From: Pseudomonas fluorescens | GTDB taxonomy: Bacteria > Pseudomonadota > Gammaproteobacteria > Pseudomonadales > Pseudomonadaceae | Reading direction: 5' to 3' | Assembly: GCF_002022275.1 (NCBI RefSeq) | Contig: NZ_MSDF01000020.1 | Coordinates: 51,628-115,627 of the forward strand | Length of the DNA: 64,000 nt | Shown: piece after piece, positions 8,432 to 17,132 of the stretch | Layout: the number at the start of each line of letters is the position of its first letter | Position numbering within the stretch: position 1 is the first letter of the stretch | Made by a program: the position numbers and the translations under genes | Notes under the pieces: model-generated | The model's input: the letters and a program-made list of their open reading frames with translations, nothing else | Databases searched by the model: none | What the model was told of the DNA's origin: nothing

Positions 8432-8535
8432 GCGCGGCGGGACCCTAGTTGGCATTTATTCAGGAAAGCCGACAAGTATAACGGGGGATAAGGCGCAGGG
8501 CGAGTTGAAGACGGGCTAAGGCTGACGCAAAACGA

Positions 8536-8625
8536 TGTGGGAGCTGGCTTGCCTGCGATGGCGGTTTTCAAGTCAGCATCTTCTGCAACTGGTACACCGC
8601 TATCGCAGGCAAGCCAGCTCCCACA
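8536..8625. repeat. REPIN, GTGGGAGCTGGCTTGC type
   Basis: Inverted arms TGTGGGAGCTGGCTTGCCTG (from 8536) and its complement (ending 8625) enclose a loop whose ends GCGG/CCGC also pair. It lies between valS and the small gene at 8643, inside what would otherwise be one minus-strand transcription unit. Confidence 0.9.
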
Positions 8626-8642
8626 GGGGATTTTGGCAAGGC

Positions 8643-9026
8643 TCAGGATTGGTACTGGCTAAGCAACCGCTCCATCCGCGCATCCATTCGCCGTTTGATC
8701 TCGGCCTCGATATGCGGGGCAAAATCGTCGATCACGTCTTGCATGATCAATTGAGCAGCGGCGCGCAGTTCGTTGTCCAGGTGCAGCAGCAAAGCGTCAG
8801 GCGCTTTTTCAGCCGCGACGGGCGCGGGTTCTACAGCGGGTGCGGCAGGCACCGGCGCAGCAGGCTTGCCACCGACCATGTCGAACAACAGCGGAATCTG
8901 GACCTCGCCGTCGACGGCGTCGGTCAGCAGCGGCGCTTGTACATCATCATCACCGAGCAACTGGCGGATCGACTCCAGGTCGTCCAGCAGGTGGTCGTCT
9001 TTTTTTAGAGGGTTGGGCGTGTCCAT
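8643..9026 (-). CDS. Conserved small acidic protein downstream of holC, function unknown
   Basis: A 127-residue protein starting MDTPNPLKKDDHLLDDLESI. A Pro/Ala/Val-rich linker (about 55-80) separates an acidic N-terminus from a helical C-terminus (HLDNELRAAAQLIMQDVI). It has no signal peptide, membrane segment or catalytic motif that I recognise. The start at 9026 leaves an 8-bp gap after holC; longer in-frame starts would overlap holC. It is found next to holC in other Pseudomonas, but I know of no demonstrated role. Confidence 0.75.
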   Translation of the reverse strand: MDTPNPLKKDDHLLDDLESIRQLLGDDDVQAPLLTDAVDGEVQIPLLFDMVGGKPAAPVPAAPAVEPAPVAAEKAPDALLLHLDNELRAAAQLIMQDVIDDFAPHIEAEIKRRMDARMERLLSQYQS

Positions 9027-9033
9027 CGTGTAC

Positions 9034-9462
9034 TCAAAGTCGTTGAAGCCGGTGATCTTGCAGAGGATAGCCCTGTTCGCGGTAGAAACGGAAACTCTCC
9101 CGCGCGGCCTGACGAATAGCCGGGTCTTCCACCACCACTTCCGCCACGCGGGCAAAGGCCTTGGCAAAAACCGGTACTTTCAGGTCGAGGTTGACCAGCA
9201 GGTCAGTGTGATCGCCGCAACTGTCGCCCAAACCCAGTACTACCAGGCCTTCGGGTTCCACTTCCGCCGGGCCGTGCGGCACGAAACTTTCGCCCTTGAA
9301 GCGCCAGAGGCGGGCGTCCAGCTCATCGCGTTGGGCGGCATCGCTGCAATGCAGGTAGATGCGGTGGCCCATGCGCCAGGCTTTTTCGGTGAGTTTGCAG
9401 GCAAAGTCCAGGCGCGCGAGCGGGTCGGCGCTGGGCAAGATATAGAAGTCGACTTGGGTCAT
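9034..9462 (-). CDS. holC: DNA polymerase III subunit chi
   Basis: A 142-residue protein. It has the family start (M)TQVDFYILPSADPLARLDFACKLTEKAW and the conserved WRFKGESFVPH segment around residues 53-63. Chi links the clamp loader (through psi) to single-stranded-DNA-binding protein at the replication fork. It has a good ribosome-binding site (CAGGAA) before the ATG. The pepA-holC-valS order is conserved across gamma-proteobacteria. Confidence 0.92.
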   Translation of the reverse strand: MTQVDFYILPSADPLARLDFACKLTEKAWRMGHRIYLHCSDAAQRDELDARLWRFKGESFVPHGPAEVEPEGLVVLGLGDSCGDHTDLLVNLDLKVPVFAKAFARVAEVVVEDPAIRQAARESFRFYREQGYPLQDHRLQRL

Positions 9463-9513
9463 TGCGGTTCCTGAGACCGGGGCGGCGAGAGGGCCACCCC
9501 GGCGTCATCAGTT

Positions 9514-11004
9514 TCAGGCTTTGGCGCGGTCCAGCAGGTACTGGGTCAGCAGGGGAACCGGGCGGCCGGTTGCGCCCTTGTCCTTGCCGCCGCTGGTCCA
9601 GGCCGTGCCGGCGATGTCCAGGTGCGCCCAGTTGAAGTTTTTGGCGAAACGCGACAGGAAGCAGGCCGCGGTAATGGTGCCGGCTTTCGGGCCACCGATG
9701 TTGGCGATGTCGGCGAACGGGCTGTCCAGTTGTTCTTGGTACTCGTCGAACAGCGGCAGTTGCCAGGCGCGGTCGTCAGCGGCCTTGCCGGCGCTGAGCA
9801 GTTGCTCGATCAGCTCATCGTTGTTACCCAGCAGACCCGACGTGTGGGCGCCCAGGGCAACCACGCAGGCACCGGTCAGGGTGGCGATGTCGATCACGGC
9901 TTGCGGCTTGAAGCGCTCGGCGTAGGTCAGGGCATCGCACAGCACCAGACGGCCTTCGGCGTCAGTGTTGAGGATTTCAACGGTCTGGCCGCTGAGGGTG
10001 GTGACGATGTCGCCCGGACGGGTCGCGCCGCCACTTGGCATGTTCTCGGCGCAAGCCAGGATGCACACCAGGTTGATCGGCAGCTTGAGTTCCAGCACGG
10101 CACGCAGGGTACCGAACACGCTGGCGGCGCCGCCCATGTCGTACTTCATCTCGTCCATGCCCAGGCCCGGCTTGAGGCTGATGCCGCCGGTGTCGAAAGT
10201 GATGCCTTTGCCGACCAGGGCGTAAGGCTTCTCGGACTTCTTGCCGCCGTTGTATTGCATCACGATCAGGCGGGGTGGCTGGTCGCTGCCCTGGCCCACG
10301 GCATAGAACGAGCCCATGCCCAGTTCCTTGATCTTTTTCTCGTCCAGCACTTCGACTTTCAGACCCTTGAACTCTTTGCCCAATGCCTTGGCTTGTTCGC
10401 CCAGGTACGTCGGGTGGCAGATGTTCGGCGGCAGGTTGCCCAGGTCACGGGTGAACGACATGCCGTTGGCGATGGCCGTTGCGTGCGTCACGGCGCGTTC
10501 GACTTCAGCCTGTGCTGCCTTGATGGTCAGCAGGGTGATTTTCTTCAGGGCGCGGGGTTCGGCCTTGGTGCTCTTGAACTGGTCGAAGATGTAGCCGCCG
10601 TCTACCAGGCTTTCAGCCAGCAGGCGGGTCTTGCCGTAGCTGTCACGGCCTTTTACAACGACTTCATCCAACGCCAGTGCCGCATCGGCGCCGCCCAGGC
10701 CTTTCAGGGTGTTGAGGATGCCGCTGATGATCTTGCGGAACGGGCGGTCGCCGAGTTCGGCGTCCTTGCCCACGCCCACCAGCAATACGCGGTCGGCTTT
10801 GAGGTTCGGCAGGCTTTGCAGGAGCAGGCTCTGGCCGACTTTACCGGACAGGTCGCCGCGTTTGAGGATCGCGCTGATGGCGCCACCGCTCAGTTCATCC
10901 AGTTGCCTGGCGGCGACGCCGAGCTTGCGGCCTTCGCCGACAGCGACCACGAGGGTGGCGGTTTTCAACGTTTCCGGGCTAACGCTTTTTACAACCAATT
11001 CCAT
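9514..11004 (-). CDS. pepA: Leucyl aminopeptidase (cytosol aminopeptidase PepA)
   Basis: A 496-residue M17 metallopeptidase. The signature NTDAEGRL is at residues 346-353, and the metal-binding VGKGITFDTGGISLKP lies upstream of it. PepA removes N-terminal residues from peptides with two metal ions in a hexamer; in E. coli it also binds DNA in Xer recombination. The ATG at 11004 (MELVVKSVSPETLK) matches the family; a 60-residue in-frame extension is not credible. It is divergent from lptF. Confidence 0.96.
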   Translation of the reverse strand: MELVVKSVSPETLKTATLVVAVGEGRKLGVAARQLDELSGGAISAILKRGDLSGKVGQSLLLQSLPNLKADRVLLVGVGKDAELGDRPFRKIISGILNTLKGLGGADAALALDEVVVKGRDSYGKTRLLAESLVDGGYIFDQFKSTKAEPRALKKITLLTIKAAQAEVERAVTHATAIANGMSFTRDLGNLPPNICHPTYLGEQAKALGKEFKGLKVEVLDEKKIKELGMGSFYAVGQGSDQPPRLIVMQYNGGKKSEKPYALVGKGITFDTGGISLKPGLGMDEMKYDMGGAASVFGTLRAVLELKLPINLVCILACAENMPSGGATRPGDIVTTLSGQTVEILNTDAEGRLVLCDALTYAERFKPQAVIDIATLTGACVVALGAHTSGLLGNNDELIEQLLSAGKAADDRAWQLPLFDEYQEQLDSPFADIANIGGPKAGTITAACFLSRFAKNFNWAHLDIAGTAWTSGGKDKGATGRPVPLLTQYLLDRAKA

Positions 11005-11167
11005 TTTCGGGTCCCTTATAAAGGTCTGTGAGCCAGGAGTCTGTACTCCGGCTTTGAAGCCAGGGCAGCTCTGTAAACCGCCCGCGACAAAGGCCGCAGT
11101 TTGAACCTCGCAAGCAAAGCCTGACAACCCTTGCCGCATGCTTTGTGCATGCGCATGAGCAAGCACC

Positions 11168-11196
11168 GTGACAGGCGCGGTCAATCACAGGATAAT
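11168..11196 (+). promoter_or_regulatory. Candidate sigma-70 promoter of lptF-lptG
   Basis: A -35 GTGACA (11168-11173) and a -10 GATAAT (11191-11196), each 5 of 6 to consensus, have ideal 17-bp spacing. They lie about 90 bp upstream of lptF in the pepA-lptF divergent region. Confidence 0.65.
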
Positions 11197-11288
11197 GCGC
11201 CATCTTTTTAGCCGACCCGTGTAAACGGGTCGACTCGGTATGCTTGCTTGTTTGGCCGCCCTAGCCTGACAACCCTGGAGTGTCTGGT

Positions 11289-12407
11289 TTGATTGTCTTC
11301 CGTTATCTGTCCCGCGAAGTCCTGTTGACCCTGAGTGCCGTGAGTGCGGTATTGCTGGTCATCACCATGAGTGGTCGTTTCGTCAAATTCCTTGCCCAGG
11401 CCGCCTCGGGCGCCCTGGATCCGGGCTCGCTGTTCCTGATCATGGGCTTTCGTCTGCCGGGTTTCCTGCAGTTGATCCTGCCACTTGGCCTGTTTCTCGG
11501 CATTTTGCTGGCTTATGGCCGGTTGTACCTTGAAAGTGAAATGACCGTGCTCTCCGCCACCGGCATGAGCCAACAGCGTCTGCTGGCCATGACCATGGTG
11601 CCGGCCGCTGGCGTTGCCCTGTTGGTCGCCTGGTTGAGCATGAGCCTGGCGCCCCAGGGCGCGATGCAATTCCAGTTGCTGCTGAACAAGCAGGACGCGA
11701 TGACGGAGTTCGACACCCTGGAGCCGGGGCGCTTTCAGGCGCTCAACGACGGCACCCGGGTGACCTACACCGAAACCATGACCGATGATCGCTCCGACCT
11801 GGGCGGTGTGTTCATTTCCCAGAAGAATCTGGGCCAGAACCAGAAAGATCGCGGCATTTCGATTCTGGTGGCCAACAGCGGGCGCCAGGAAGTTCGCCCT
11901 GACGGCAGCCGTTATCTGGTCCTGGAAAATGGCTACCGTTACGACGGCAGCCCCGGGCTCGCGGACTACCGGGCGATCAAGTACGACACTTATGGCGTAA
12001 TGCTCGCCAAACCCGAGATCAGCGAAGAAGTCACTGACCGCGATGCGCTCCCGACCGCATCGCTGTTCGGCAGCCAGGAACTGCGCTCCATCGCCGAGCT
12101 GCAATGGCGTATTTCCCTGCCGCTGCTGGTGTTCATCGTGACCTTGATGGCGGTGCCGCTGTCGCGTGTGAACCCGCGTCAGGGCCGTTTCCTCAAGCTG
12201 TTGCCCGCGATCCTGCTGTACATGGCCTACCTGACCATTCTGATTTCCGCTCGCGGCTCCCTCGAGAAAGGCAAGATATCGCCGGTTCTGGGCCTGTGGT
12301 GGGTGCATGGCATCTTCCTGACGATCGGCCTGGGGCTGCTCTACTGGGAACCCATACGTTTGAAAATGAAGAGCCGTCGTGGCCAGAAGGAGTTGGCTCG
12401 TGGCTAA
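11289..12407 (+). CDS. lptF: LPS export ABC transporter permease LptF
   Basis: A 372-residue inner-membrane protein of the YjgP/YjgQ family. Membrane helices lie in the first 110 and last 110 residues, around a periplasmic jellyroll-like domain. With LptG and LptB it extracts LPS from the inner membrane. A TTG start at 11289 is chosen because it gives the family-typical (M)IVFRYLSREVLLTLSAVSA and has GGAG 8 bp upstream. A GTG at 11280 is possible and would add three residues. The stop overlaps the lptG start by 8 bp. Confidence 0.93.
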   Translation: MIVFRYLSREVLLTLSAVSAVLLVITMSGRFVKFLAQAASGALDPGSLFLIMGFRLPGFLQLILPLGLFLGILLAYGRLYLESEMTVLSATGMSQQRLLAMTMVPAAGVALLVAWLSMSLAPQGAMQFQLLLNKQDAMTEFDTLEPGRFQALNDGTRVTYTETMTDDRSDLGGVFISQKNLGQNQKDRGISILVANSGRQEVRPDGSRYLVLENGYRYDGSPGLADYRAIKYDTYGVMLAKPEISEEVTDRDALPTASLFGSQELRSIAELQWRISLPLLVFIVTLMAVPLSRVNPRQGRFLKLLPAILLYMAYLTILISARGSLEKGKISPVLGLWWVHGIFLTIGLGLLYWEPIRLKMKSRRGQKELARG

Positions 12408-13479
12408 GCTCGATCGCTACATTGGTAGCAGCGTACTGATCGCCATTTTGGCGGTATTGGGCATCATCCTTGGCCTGGCCTCGTTGTTCGCCTTCATCGA
12501 TGAAGTGGGCAACGTCACCGACACCTACACCGTCACTGACGTACTGAGTTTTGTCGCGCTGACCGCGCCGCGTCGCCTCTACGACATGATGCCAATGGCC
12601 GCGCTGATCGGTTGCCTGATCGGTTTGGGCAGCCTGGCAAGCAGCAGCGAACTGACCATTATGCGGGCGGCGGGGGTTTCCATCGGCCGTATTGTCTGGG
12701 CGGTCATGAAGCCCATGTTGTTGCTGATGGCCTGCAGCGTGCTGATCGGCGAATACGTAGCGCCACCGTCCGAAGCCACTGCCCAGGCCAATCGTGCCCT
12801 GGCGCAGGGCTCAGGCGATGCTCAAAGCGCCAAACACGGCCTGTGGCACCGCCAGGGGGATGAATTCATCCACATCAACGCCGTGCAGCCAGGCGGCCTG
12901 TTGATCGGCGTGACGCGCTACACGTTCGACAAAGAGCGCCACATGTTGACCTCCAGCTTCGCCAAGCGCGCGCAGTACAGCGCCGAGAAATGGGCGCTGA
13001 GCGATGTCACCACGACCTATTTCCGCAATGTCGGGCAGGGCACCAAGGCCTATACCGAAGTGATCAACGTGCCGACCGAGGCATGGGACATCGCGCTGAA
13101 GCCGGAACTGCTCAATACCGTGGTCATGATCCCGGAAAGCCTGCCGATCTCCGGGTTGTGGAGCTATATCCACTACCTCAAGGATCAGGGCCTGAACAAC
13201 GGCCGTTACTGGCTGGCATTTTGGGTCAAGGTGTTGCAGCCGGTGGTCACCGCTGCGCTGGTGTTGATGGCGATTTCGTTCATCTTCGGCCCGCTGCGCT
13301 CCGTGACCCTGGGGCAGCGTGTGTTTACCGGCGTGCTGGTGGGCTTTACCTTCCGTATCGCCCAGGACCTGCTCGGGCCATCGAGCCTGGTGTTTGGGTT
13401 CTCGCCGCTGTTTGCGGTGCTGGTACCGACCGCGATCTGCGCCGTAGCCGGGTTCTGGCTGTTGCGCCGAGCCGGTTGA
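12400..13479 (+). CDS. lptG: LPS export ABC transporter permease LptG
   Basis: A 359-residue partner of LptF with the same layout: membrane helices at both ends and a periplasmic domain between. The GTG at 12400 gives MAKLDRYIGSSVLIAILAVLG, the usual family start, preceded by GAAGGAG at 12386-12392. The gene overlaps lptF by 8 bp. A strong terminator follows, and lepA comes next. Confidence 0.94.
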   Translation: MAKLDRYIGSSVLIAILAVLGIILGLASLFAFIDEVGNVTDTYTVTDVLSFVALTAPRRLYDMMPMAALIGCLIGLGSLASSSELTIMRAAGVSIGRIVWAVMKPMLLLMACSVLIGEYVAPPSEATAQANRALAQGSGDAQSAKHGLWHRQGDEFIHINAVQPGGLLIGVTRYTFDKERHMLTSSFAKRAQYSAEKWALSDVTTTYFRNVGQGTKAYTEVINVPTEAWDIALKPELLNTVVMIPESLPISGLWSYIHYLKDQGLNNGRYWLAFWVKVLQPVVTAALVLMAISFIFGPLRSVTLGQRVFTGVLVGFTFRIAQDLLGPSSLVFGFSPLFAVLVPTAICAVAGFWLLRRAG

Positions 13480-13497
13480 GCCCGCGCTTATGATCAA

Positions 13498-13531
13498 AAA
13501 ATGCCCCGTTCGAGAGATCGGGGCATTTTTG
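13498..13531 (+). terminator. Rho-independent terminator after lptG
   Basis: The stem ATGCCCCG/CGGGGCAT (13501-13508 with 13519-13526) is flanked by an A run and followed by five T residues, 21 bp after the lptG stop. Confidence 0.88.
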
Positions 13532-13546
13532 TTCTGGTCAGCAAAG

Positions 13547-13576
13547 ATGACGTCCGGCCTGAGCATCAGGTACAAT
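13547..13576 (+). promoter_or_regulatory. Candidate promoter of the lepA operon
   Basis: A -35 ATGACG (13547-13552) and a -10 TACAAT (13571-13576) with an 18-bp spacer lie between the lptG terminator and lepA. This suggests that lepA-lepB is transcribed independently of lptFG. Confidence 0.45.
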
Positions 13577-13630
13577 TCCCGGCTATTTTTCAGCGGGCAA
13601 TCTGCCTGCAGCCTTTTTGAGTGTTGATCC

Positions 13631-15430
13631 GTGAGTGATTTGAGTCATATCCGCAATTTCTCCATCATCGCCCACATTGACCATGGTAAGTCGACGCTGG
13701 CCGATCGATTCATCCAGATGTGCGGCGGCCTTGCCGAGCGTGAAATGGAAGCCCAGGTCCTGGATTCCATGGACCTCGAACGCGAGCGCGGGATCACCAT
13801 CAAGGCCCACAGCGTTACCCTGTACTACACCGCGAAAGACGGTATCAAGTACCAACTGAACTTCATTGACACCCCCGGCCACGTTGACTTCACCTACGAA
13901 GTCAGCCGCTCGCTGGCCGCCTGTGAAGGCGCGCTGCTGGTAGTGGATGCCGGCCAGGGCGTTGAAGCCCAGTCCGTCGCCAACTGCTACACCGCGATCG
14001 AGCAGGGCCTTGAGGTCATGCCGGTATTGAACAAGATCGACCTGCCACAGGCTGATCCTGACCGCGTCAAAGAAGAAATCGAAAAAATCATCGGCATTGA
14101 CGCCACCGACGCCGTCGAGTGCAGCGCCAAGACCGGCCTGGGCGTCGACGAAGTGCTCGAGCGCCTGGTCAAGACCATCCCTGCACCCACCGGCAACTAC
14201 GAAGATCCGCTGCAAGCGTTGATCATCGACTCCTGGTTCGACAACTACCTGGGCGTTGTTTCCCTGGTCCGCGTGCGCCATGGCCGTGTGAAGAAGGGCG
14301 ACAAGATCCTGGTCAAATCCACCGGCAAGATCCACCTGGTGGACAGCGTCGGTGTATTCAACCCGAAACACACGGCAACCGTTGATCTGAAAGCCGGTGA
14401 AGTAGGCTTCATCATTGCCGGTATCAAGGACATTCACGGTGCACCGGTCGGTGACACCCTGACCTTGAGCTCCACCCCTGACGTTGACGTGCTGCCGGGC
14501 TTCAAACGCATCCAGCCGCAGGTCTACGCCGGCCTGTTTCCGGTCAGCTCCGACGACTTCGAAGATTTCCGCGAAGCCCTGCAAAAGCTGACCCTGAACG
14601 ACTCGTCGTTGCAGTACACCCCGGAAAGCTCCGACGCCCTGGGCTTCGGCTTCCGTTGCGGCTTCCTCGGCATGCTGCACATGGAGATCATCCAGGAGCG
14701 CCTCGAGCGCGAATACGACCTGGACCTGATCACCACCGCGCCAACGGTTATTTTTGAACTGTTGCTGAAAACCGGTGAAACGATTTACGTCGACAACCCG
14801 TCCAAGCTTCCGGATCTGTCCTCCATCGAAGACATGCGCGAGCCGATCGTGCGGGCCAATATCCTGGTTCCGCAAGAGCACTTGGGCAACGTGATTACCC
14901 TGTGTATCGAAAAACGTGGCGTGCAGCACGACATGTTGTTCCTCGGTACCCAGGTGCAAGTGACCTACGATTTGCCGATGAACGAAGTGGTCCTGGACTT
15001 CTTCGACCGTCTCAAGTCCACCAGTCGCGGCTATGCTTCGCTGGATTACCATTTCGATCGTTACCAATCGGCTAATCTGGTGAAACTGGATGTGCTGATC
15101 AACGGCGACAAGGTAGATGCACTCGCACTGATCGTGCACAAGGACAACGCGCACTACAAAGGTCGGCAGTTGACCGAAAAGATGAAAGAACTGATTCCGC
15201 GCCAGATGTTCGACGTCGCGATCCAGGCCGCCATTGGCGGGCAGATCATTGCACGGACCTCCGTCAAGGCACTCAGAAAGAACGTACTGGCCAAATGCTA
15301 CGGCGGTGACGTAAGCCGTAAGCGCAAGCTGCTTGAGAAGCAAAAGGCCGGTAAAAAACGCATGAAGCAAGTGGGCAACGTGGAAATTCCACAAGAAGCC
15401 TTCCTTGCGGTGCTCAGGTTGGATAGTTAG
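13631..15430 (+). CDS. lepA: Elongation factor 4 (LepA), ribosome back-translocase GTPase
   Basis: A 599-residue translational GTPase. The P-loop AHIDHGKST is near residues 14-22, the switch region ERERGITIKA near 50-59, and DTPGHVDF near 82-89; the LepA-specific C-terminal domain ends in a basic tail (KAGKKRMKQVGNVEIP). It starts at a GTG, MSDLSHIRNFSIIAH. The lepA-lepB pair (5-bp gap) is conserved. Confidence 0.97.
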   Translation: MSDLSHIRNFSIIAHIDHGKSTLADRFIQMCGGLAEREMEAQVLDSMDLERERGITIKAHSVTLYYTAKDGIKYQLNFIDTPGHVDFTYEVSRSLAACEGALLVVDAGQGVEAQSVANCYTAIEQGLEVMPVLNKIDLPQADPDRVKEEIEKIIGIDATDAVECSAKTGLGVDEVLERLVKTIPAPTGNYEDPLQALIIDSWFDNYLGVVSLVRVRHGRVKKGDKILVKSTGKIHLVDSVGVFNPKHTATVDLKAGEVGFIIAGIKDIHGAPVGDTLTLSSTPDVDVLPGFKRIQPQVYAGLFPVSSDDFEDFREALQKLTLNDSSLQYTPESSDALGFGFRCGFLGMLHMEIIQERLEREYDLDLITTAPTVIFELLLKTGETIYVDNPSKLPDLSSIEDMREPIVRANILVPQEHLGNVITLCIEKRGVQHDMLFLGTQVQVTYDLPMNEVVLDFFDRLKSTSRGYASLDYHFDRYQSANLVKLDVLINGDKVDALALIVHKDNAHYKGRQLTEKMKELIPRQMFDVAIQAAIGGQIIARTSVKALRKNVLAKCYGGDVSRKRKLLEKQKAGKKRMKQVGNVEIPQEAFLAVLRLDS

Positions 15431-15435
15431 GTCCT

Positions 15436-16290
15436 ATGTCACTAAATTTCCCGCTGTTGCTGGTCATCGCTGTCGCCGTTTGCGGCCTCCTGGCGTTGCT
15501 TGATCTGGTGTTCTTCGCCCCGCGTCGGCGGGCGGCTATCGCCTCCTATCAGGGCAGCGTCAGCCAGCCCGATGCGGTGGTCGTCGAGAAGCTGAACAAA
15601 GAGCCTCTGCTGGTTGAATACGGCAAGTCGTTCTTCCCGGTGTTGTTCATCGTGCTGGTGCTGCGTTCGTTCCTGGTGGAACCGTTTCAGATCCCTTCGG
15701 GCTCGATGAAACCTACCCTGGACGTGGGCGACTTCATCCTGGTGAACAAGTTTTCCTACGGGATTCGCCTGCCGGTGCTCGACAAGAAAGTCATCCCGGT
15801 CGGTGACCCGCAGCGCGGCGACGTCATGGTGTTTCGCTACCCGAGCGACCCGAACGTCAACTACATCAAGCGTGTAGTGGGCCTGCCGGGTGACGTGATT
15901 CGCTACACCAGCGACAAGCGTCTGTTCGTCAACGGTGAGTCGGTGGCCGAGAAACTGCTCGGCACCGAGCCGAACACCCTGGGCAGCGCCGAGCTGTACC
16001 AGGAGAAACTCGGCACGGTAGAGCACGAAATCCGCAAGGAAATGAGTCGCTACCGTGCAATGCCGGATGGCGAATGGAAAGTGCCTGCCGGGCACTACTT
16101 CATGATGGGCGACAACCGGGACAACTCCAACGACAGCCGTTACTGGGATGACCCCAATATTCCCAAGGACCTGCTGGGCATGGTTCCCGACGAGAATATC
16201 GTCGGCAAGGCCTTCGCGGTCTGGATGAGCTGGCCGGAACCCAAACTCAGCCACCTGCCGAACTTCTCGCGGGTCGGGCTGATCAAGTAA
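15436..16290 (+). CDS. lepB: Signal peptidase I
   Basis: A 284-residue membrane protease with two N-terminal membrane segments (about 5-25 and 63-80). The catalytic Ser90 lies in PSGSMKPTL and Lys145 in YIKRVVGLPGD, closely matching E. coli Ser91 and Lys146. The box MGDNRDNSNDSR is also present. It removes signal peptides from exported proteins at the periplasmic face. It follows lepA with a 5-bp gap. Confidence 0.97.
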   Translation: MSLNFPLLLVIAVAVCGLLALLDLVFFAPRRRAAIASYQGSVSQPDAVVVEKLNKEPLLVEYGKSFFPVLFIVLVLRSFLVEPFQIPSGSMKPTLDVGDFILVNKFSYGIRLPVLDKKVIPVGDPQRGDVMVFRYPSDPNVNYIKRVVGLPGDVIRYTSDKRLFVNGESVAEKLLGTEPNTLGSAELYQEKLGTVEHEIRKEMSRYRAMPDGEWKVPAGHYFMMGDNRDNSNDSRYWDDPNIPKDLLGMVPDENIVGKAFAVWMSWPEPKLSHLPNFSRVGLIK

Positions 16291-16297
16291 TACAGGC

Positions 16298-16317
16298 GGC
16301 GCTGTGAACACAGCGCC
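16298..16317 (+). promoter_or_regulatory. Perfect hairpin between lepB and rnc
   Basis: GGCGCTGTG and CACAGCGCC form a 9-bp perfect stem around AA, 8 bp after lepB. No T tract follows, so it is a weak terminator at best. It could be a processing site; RNase III mRNA leaders are known to be self-cleaved in E. coli. Confidence 0.5.
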
Positions 16318-16442
16318 GAATGCTTTTCTGGGGTGGGGACAATCATTGGCCCGGCCCCTTGCTGCATCAATCAGGATTTGAATTTGAACACTGCGTCAAT
16401 CGTCGATGGCCGCCGGTGCCACCACACAGATATGGGTAAACC

Positions 16443-17132
16443 GTGAGCGTTTCTCTAAGCCGTCTCGAGCGCCAGCTCGGCTACACCTTCAAGGACCAGG
16501 AATTGATGGTCCTTGCCCTCACACACCGCAGCTTTGCAGGGCGTAACAACGAACGCCTGGAATTCCTCGGTGATGCCATCCTTAACTTCGCGGCCGGTGA
16601 GGCGCTGTTCGAGCGTTTCCCGCAAGCGCGCGAAGGCCAGCTGTCACGCTTGCGTGCGCGCCTGGTAAAAGGCGAGACCCTGGCCGTGCTGGCCCGTGGT
16701 TTCGGCCTGGGCGAGTACCTGCGGTTGGGTTCCGGTGAGCTGAAAAGCGGCGGTTTCCGTCGCGAGTCGATCCTGGCCGATGCCCTGGAAGCCTTGATCG
16801 GTGCGATCTACCTCGATGCAGGTATGGAGACGGCCAAGGAGCGCGTGGTCGCCTGGTTGGCGTCGGAGATTGAAAGCCTGACGCTGGTCGACACCAACAA
16901 AGATCCCAAGACCCGCCTGCAGGAATACCTGCAGTCCCGCGGTTGCGAACTGCCACGCTACGAAGTGGTGGATATCCAGGGTGAGCCTCATTGCCGCGTG
17001 TTCTTCGTGGAATGTGAAATCACCTTATTGAATGAAAAAAGCCGAGGTCAGGGTGTGAGCCGTCGTATTGCCGAACAGGTAGCGGCCGCTGCAGCACTGA
17101 TTGCCCTGGGCGTGGAGAATGGCCATGACTGA
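16443..17132 (+). CDS. rnc: Ribonuclease III
   Basis: A 229-residue double-strand-specific endonuclease for rRNA processing and RNA decay. The catalytic signature NERLEFLGDA is at 36-45 (E40, D44), followed by a C-terminal dsRNA-binding domain at about 155-225. It begins with GTG at 16443. It overlaps era by 8 bp, the conserved rnc-era arrangement. No gene lies in the 152 bp between lepB and rnc, although P. aeruginosa has a small extra gene there. Confidence 0.96.
   Translation: MSVSLSRLERQLGYTFKDQELMVLALTHRSFAGRNNERLEFLGDAILNFAAGEALFERFPQAREGQLSRLRARLVKGETLAVLARGFGLGEYLRLGSGELKSGGFRRESILADALEALIGAIYLDAGMETAKERVVAWLASEIESLTLVDTNKDPKTRLQEYLQSRGCELPRYEVVDIQGEPHCRVFFVECEITLLNEKSRGQGVSRRIAEQVAAAAALIALGVENGHD

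Noticed and set aside
4508..8491. 1327-codon open frame on the plus strand
   Set aside because: It lies opposite rlmF and valS. High-GC codon bias leaves the opposite strand free of stops; the translation is a low-complexity-like mix with no domains.
13583..15394. 603-codon open frame on the minus strand
   Set aside because: Antisense shadow of lepA, one of the most conserved genes in the window.
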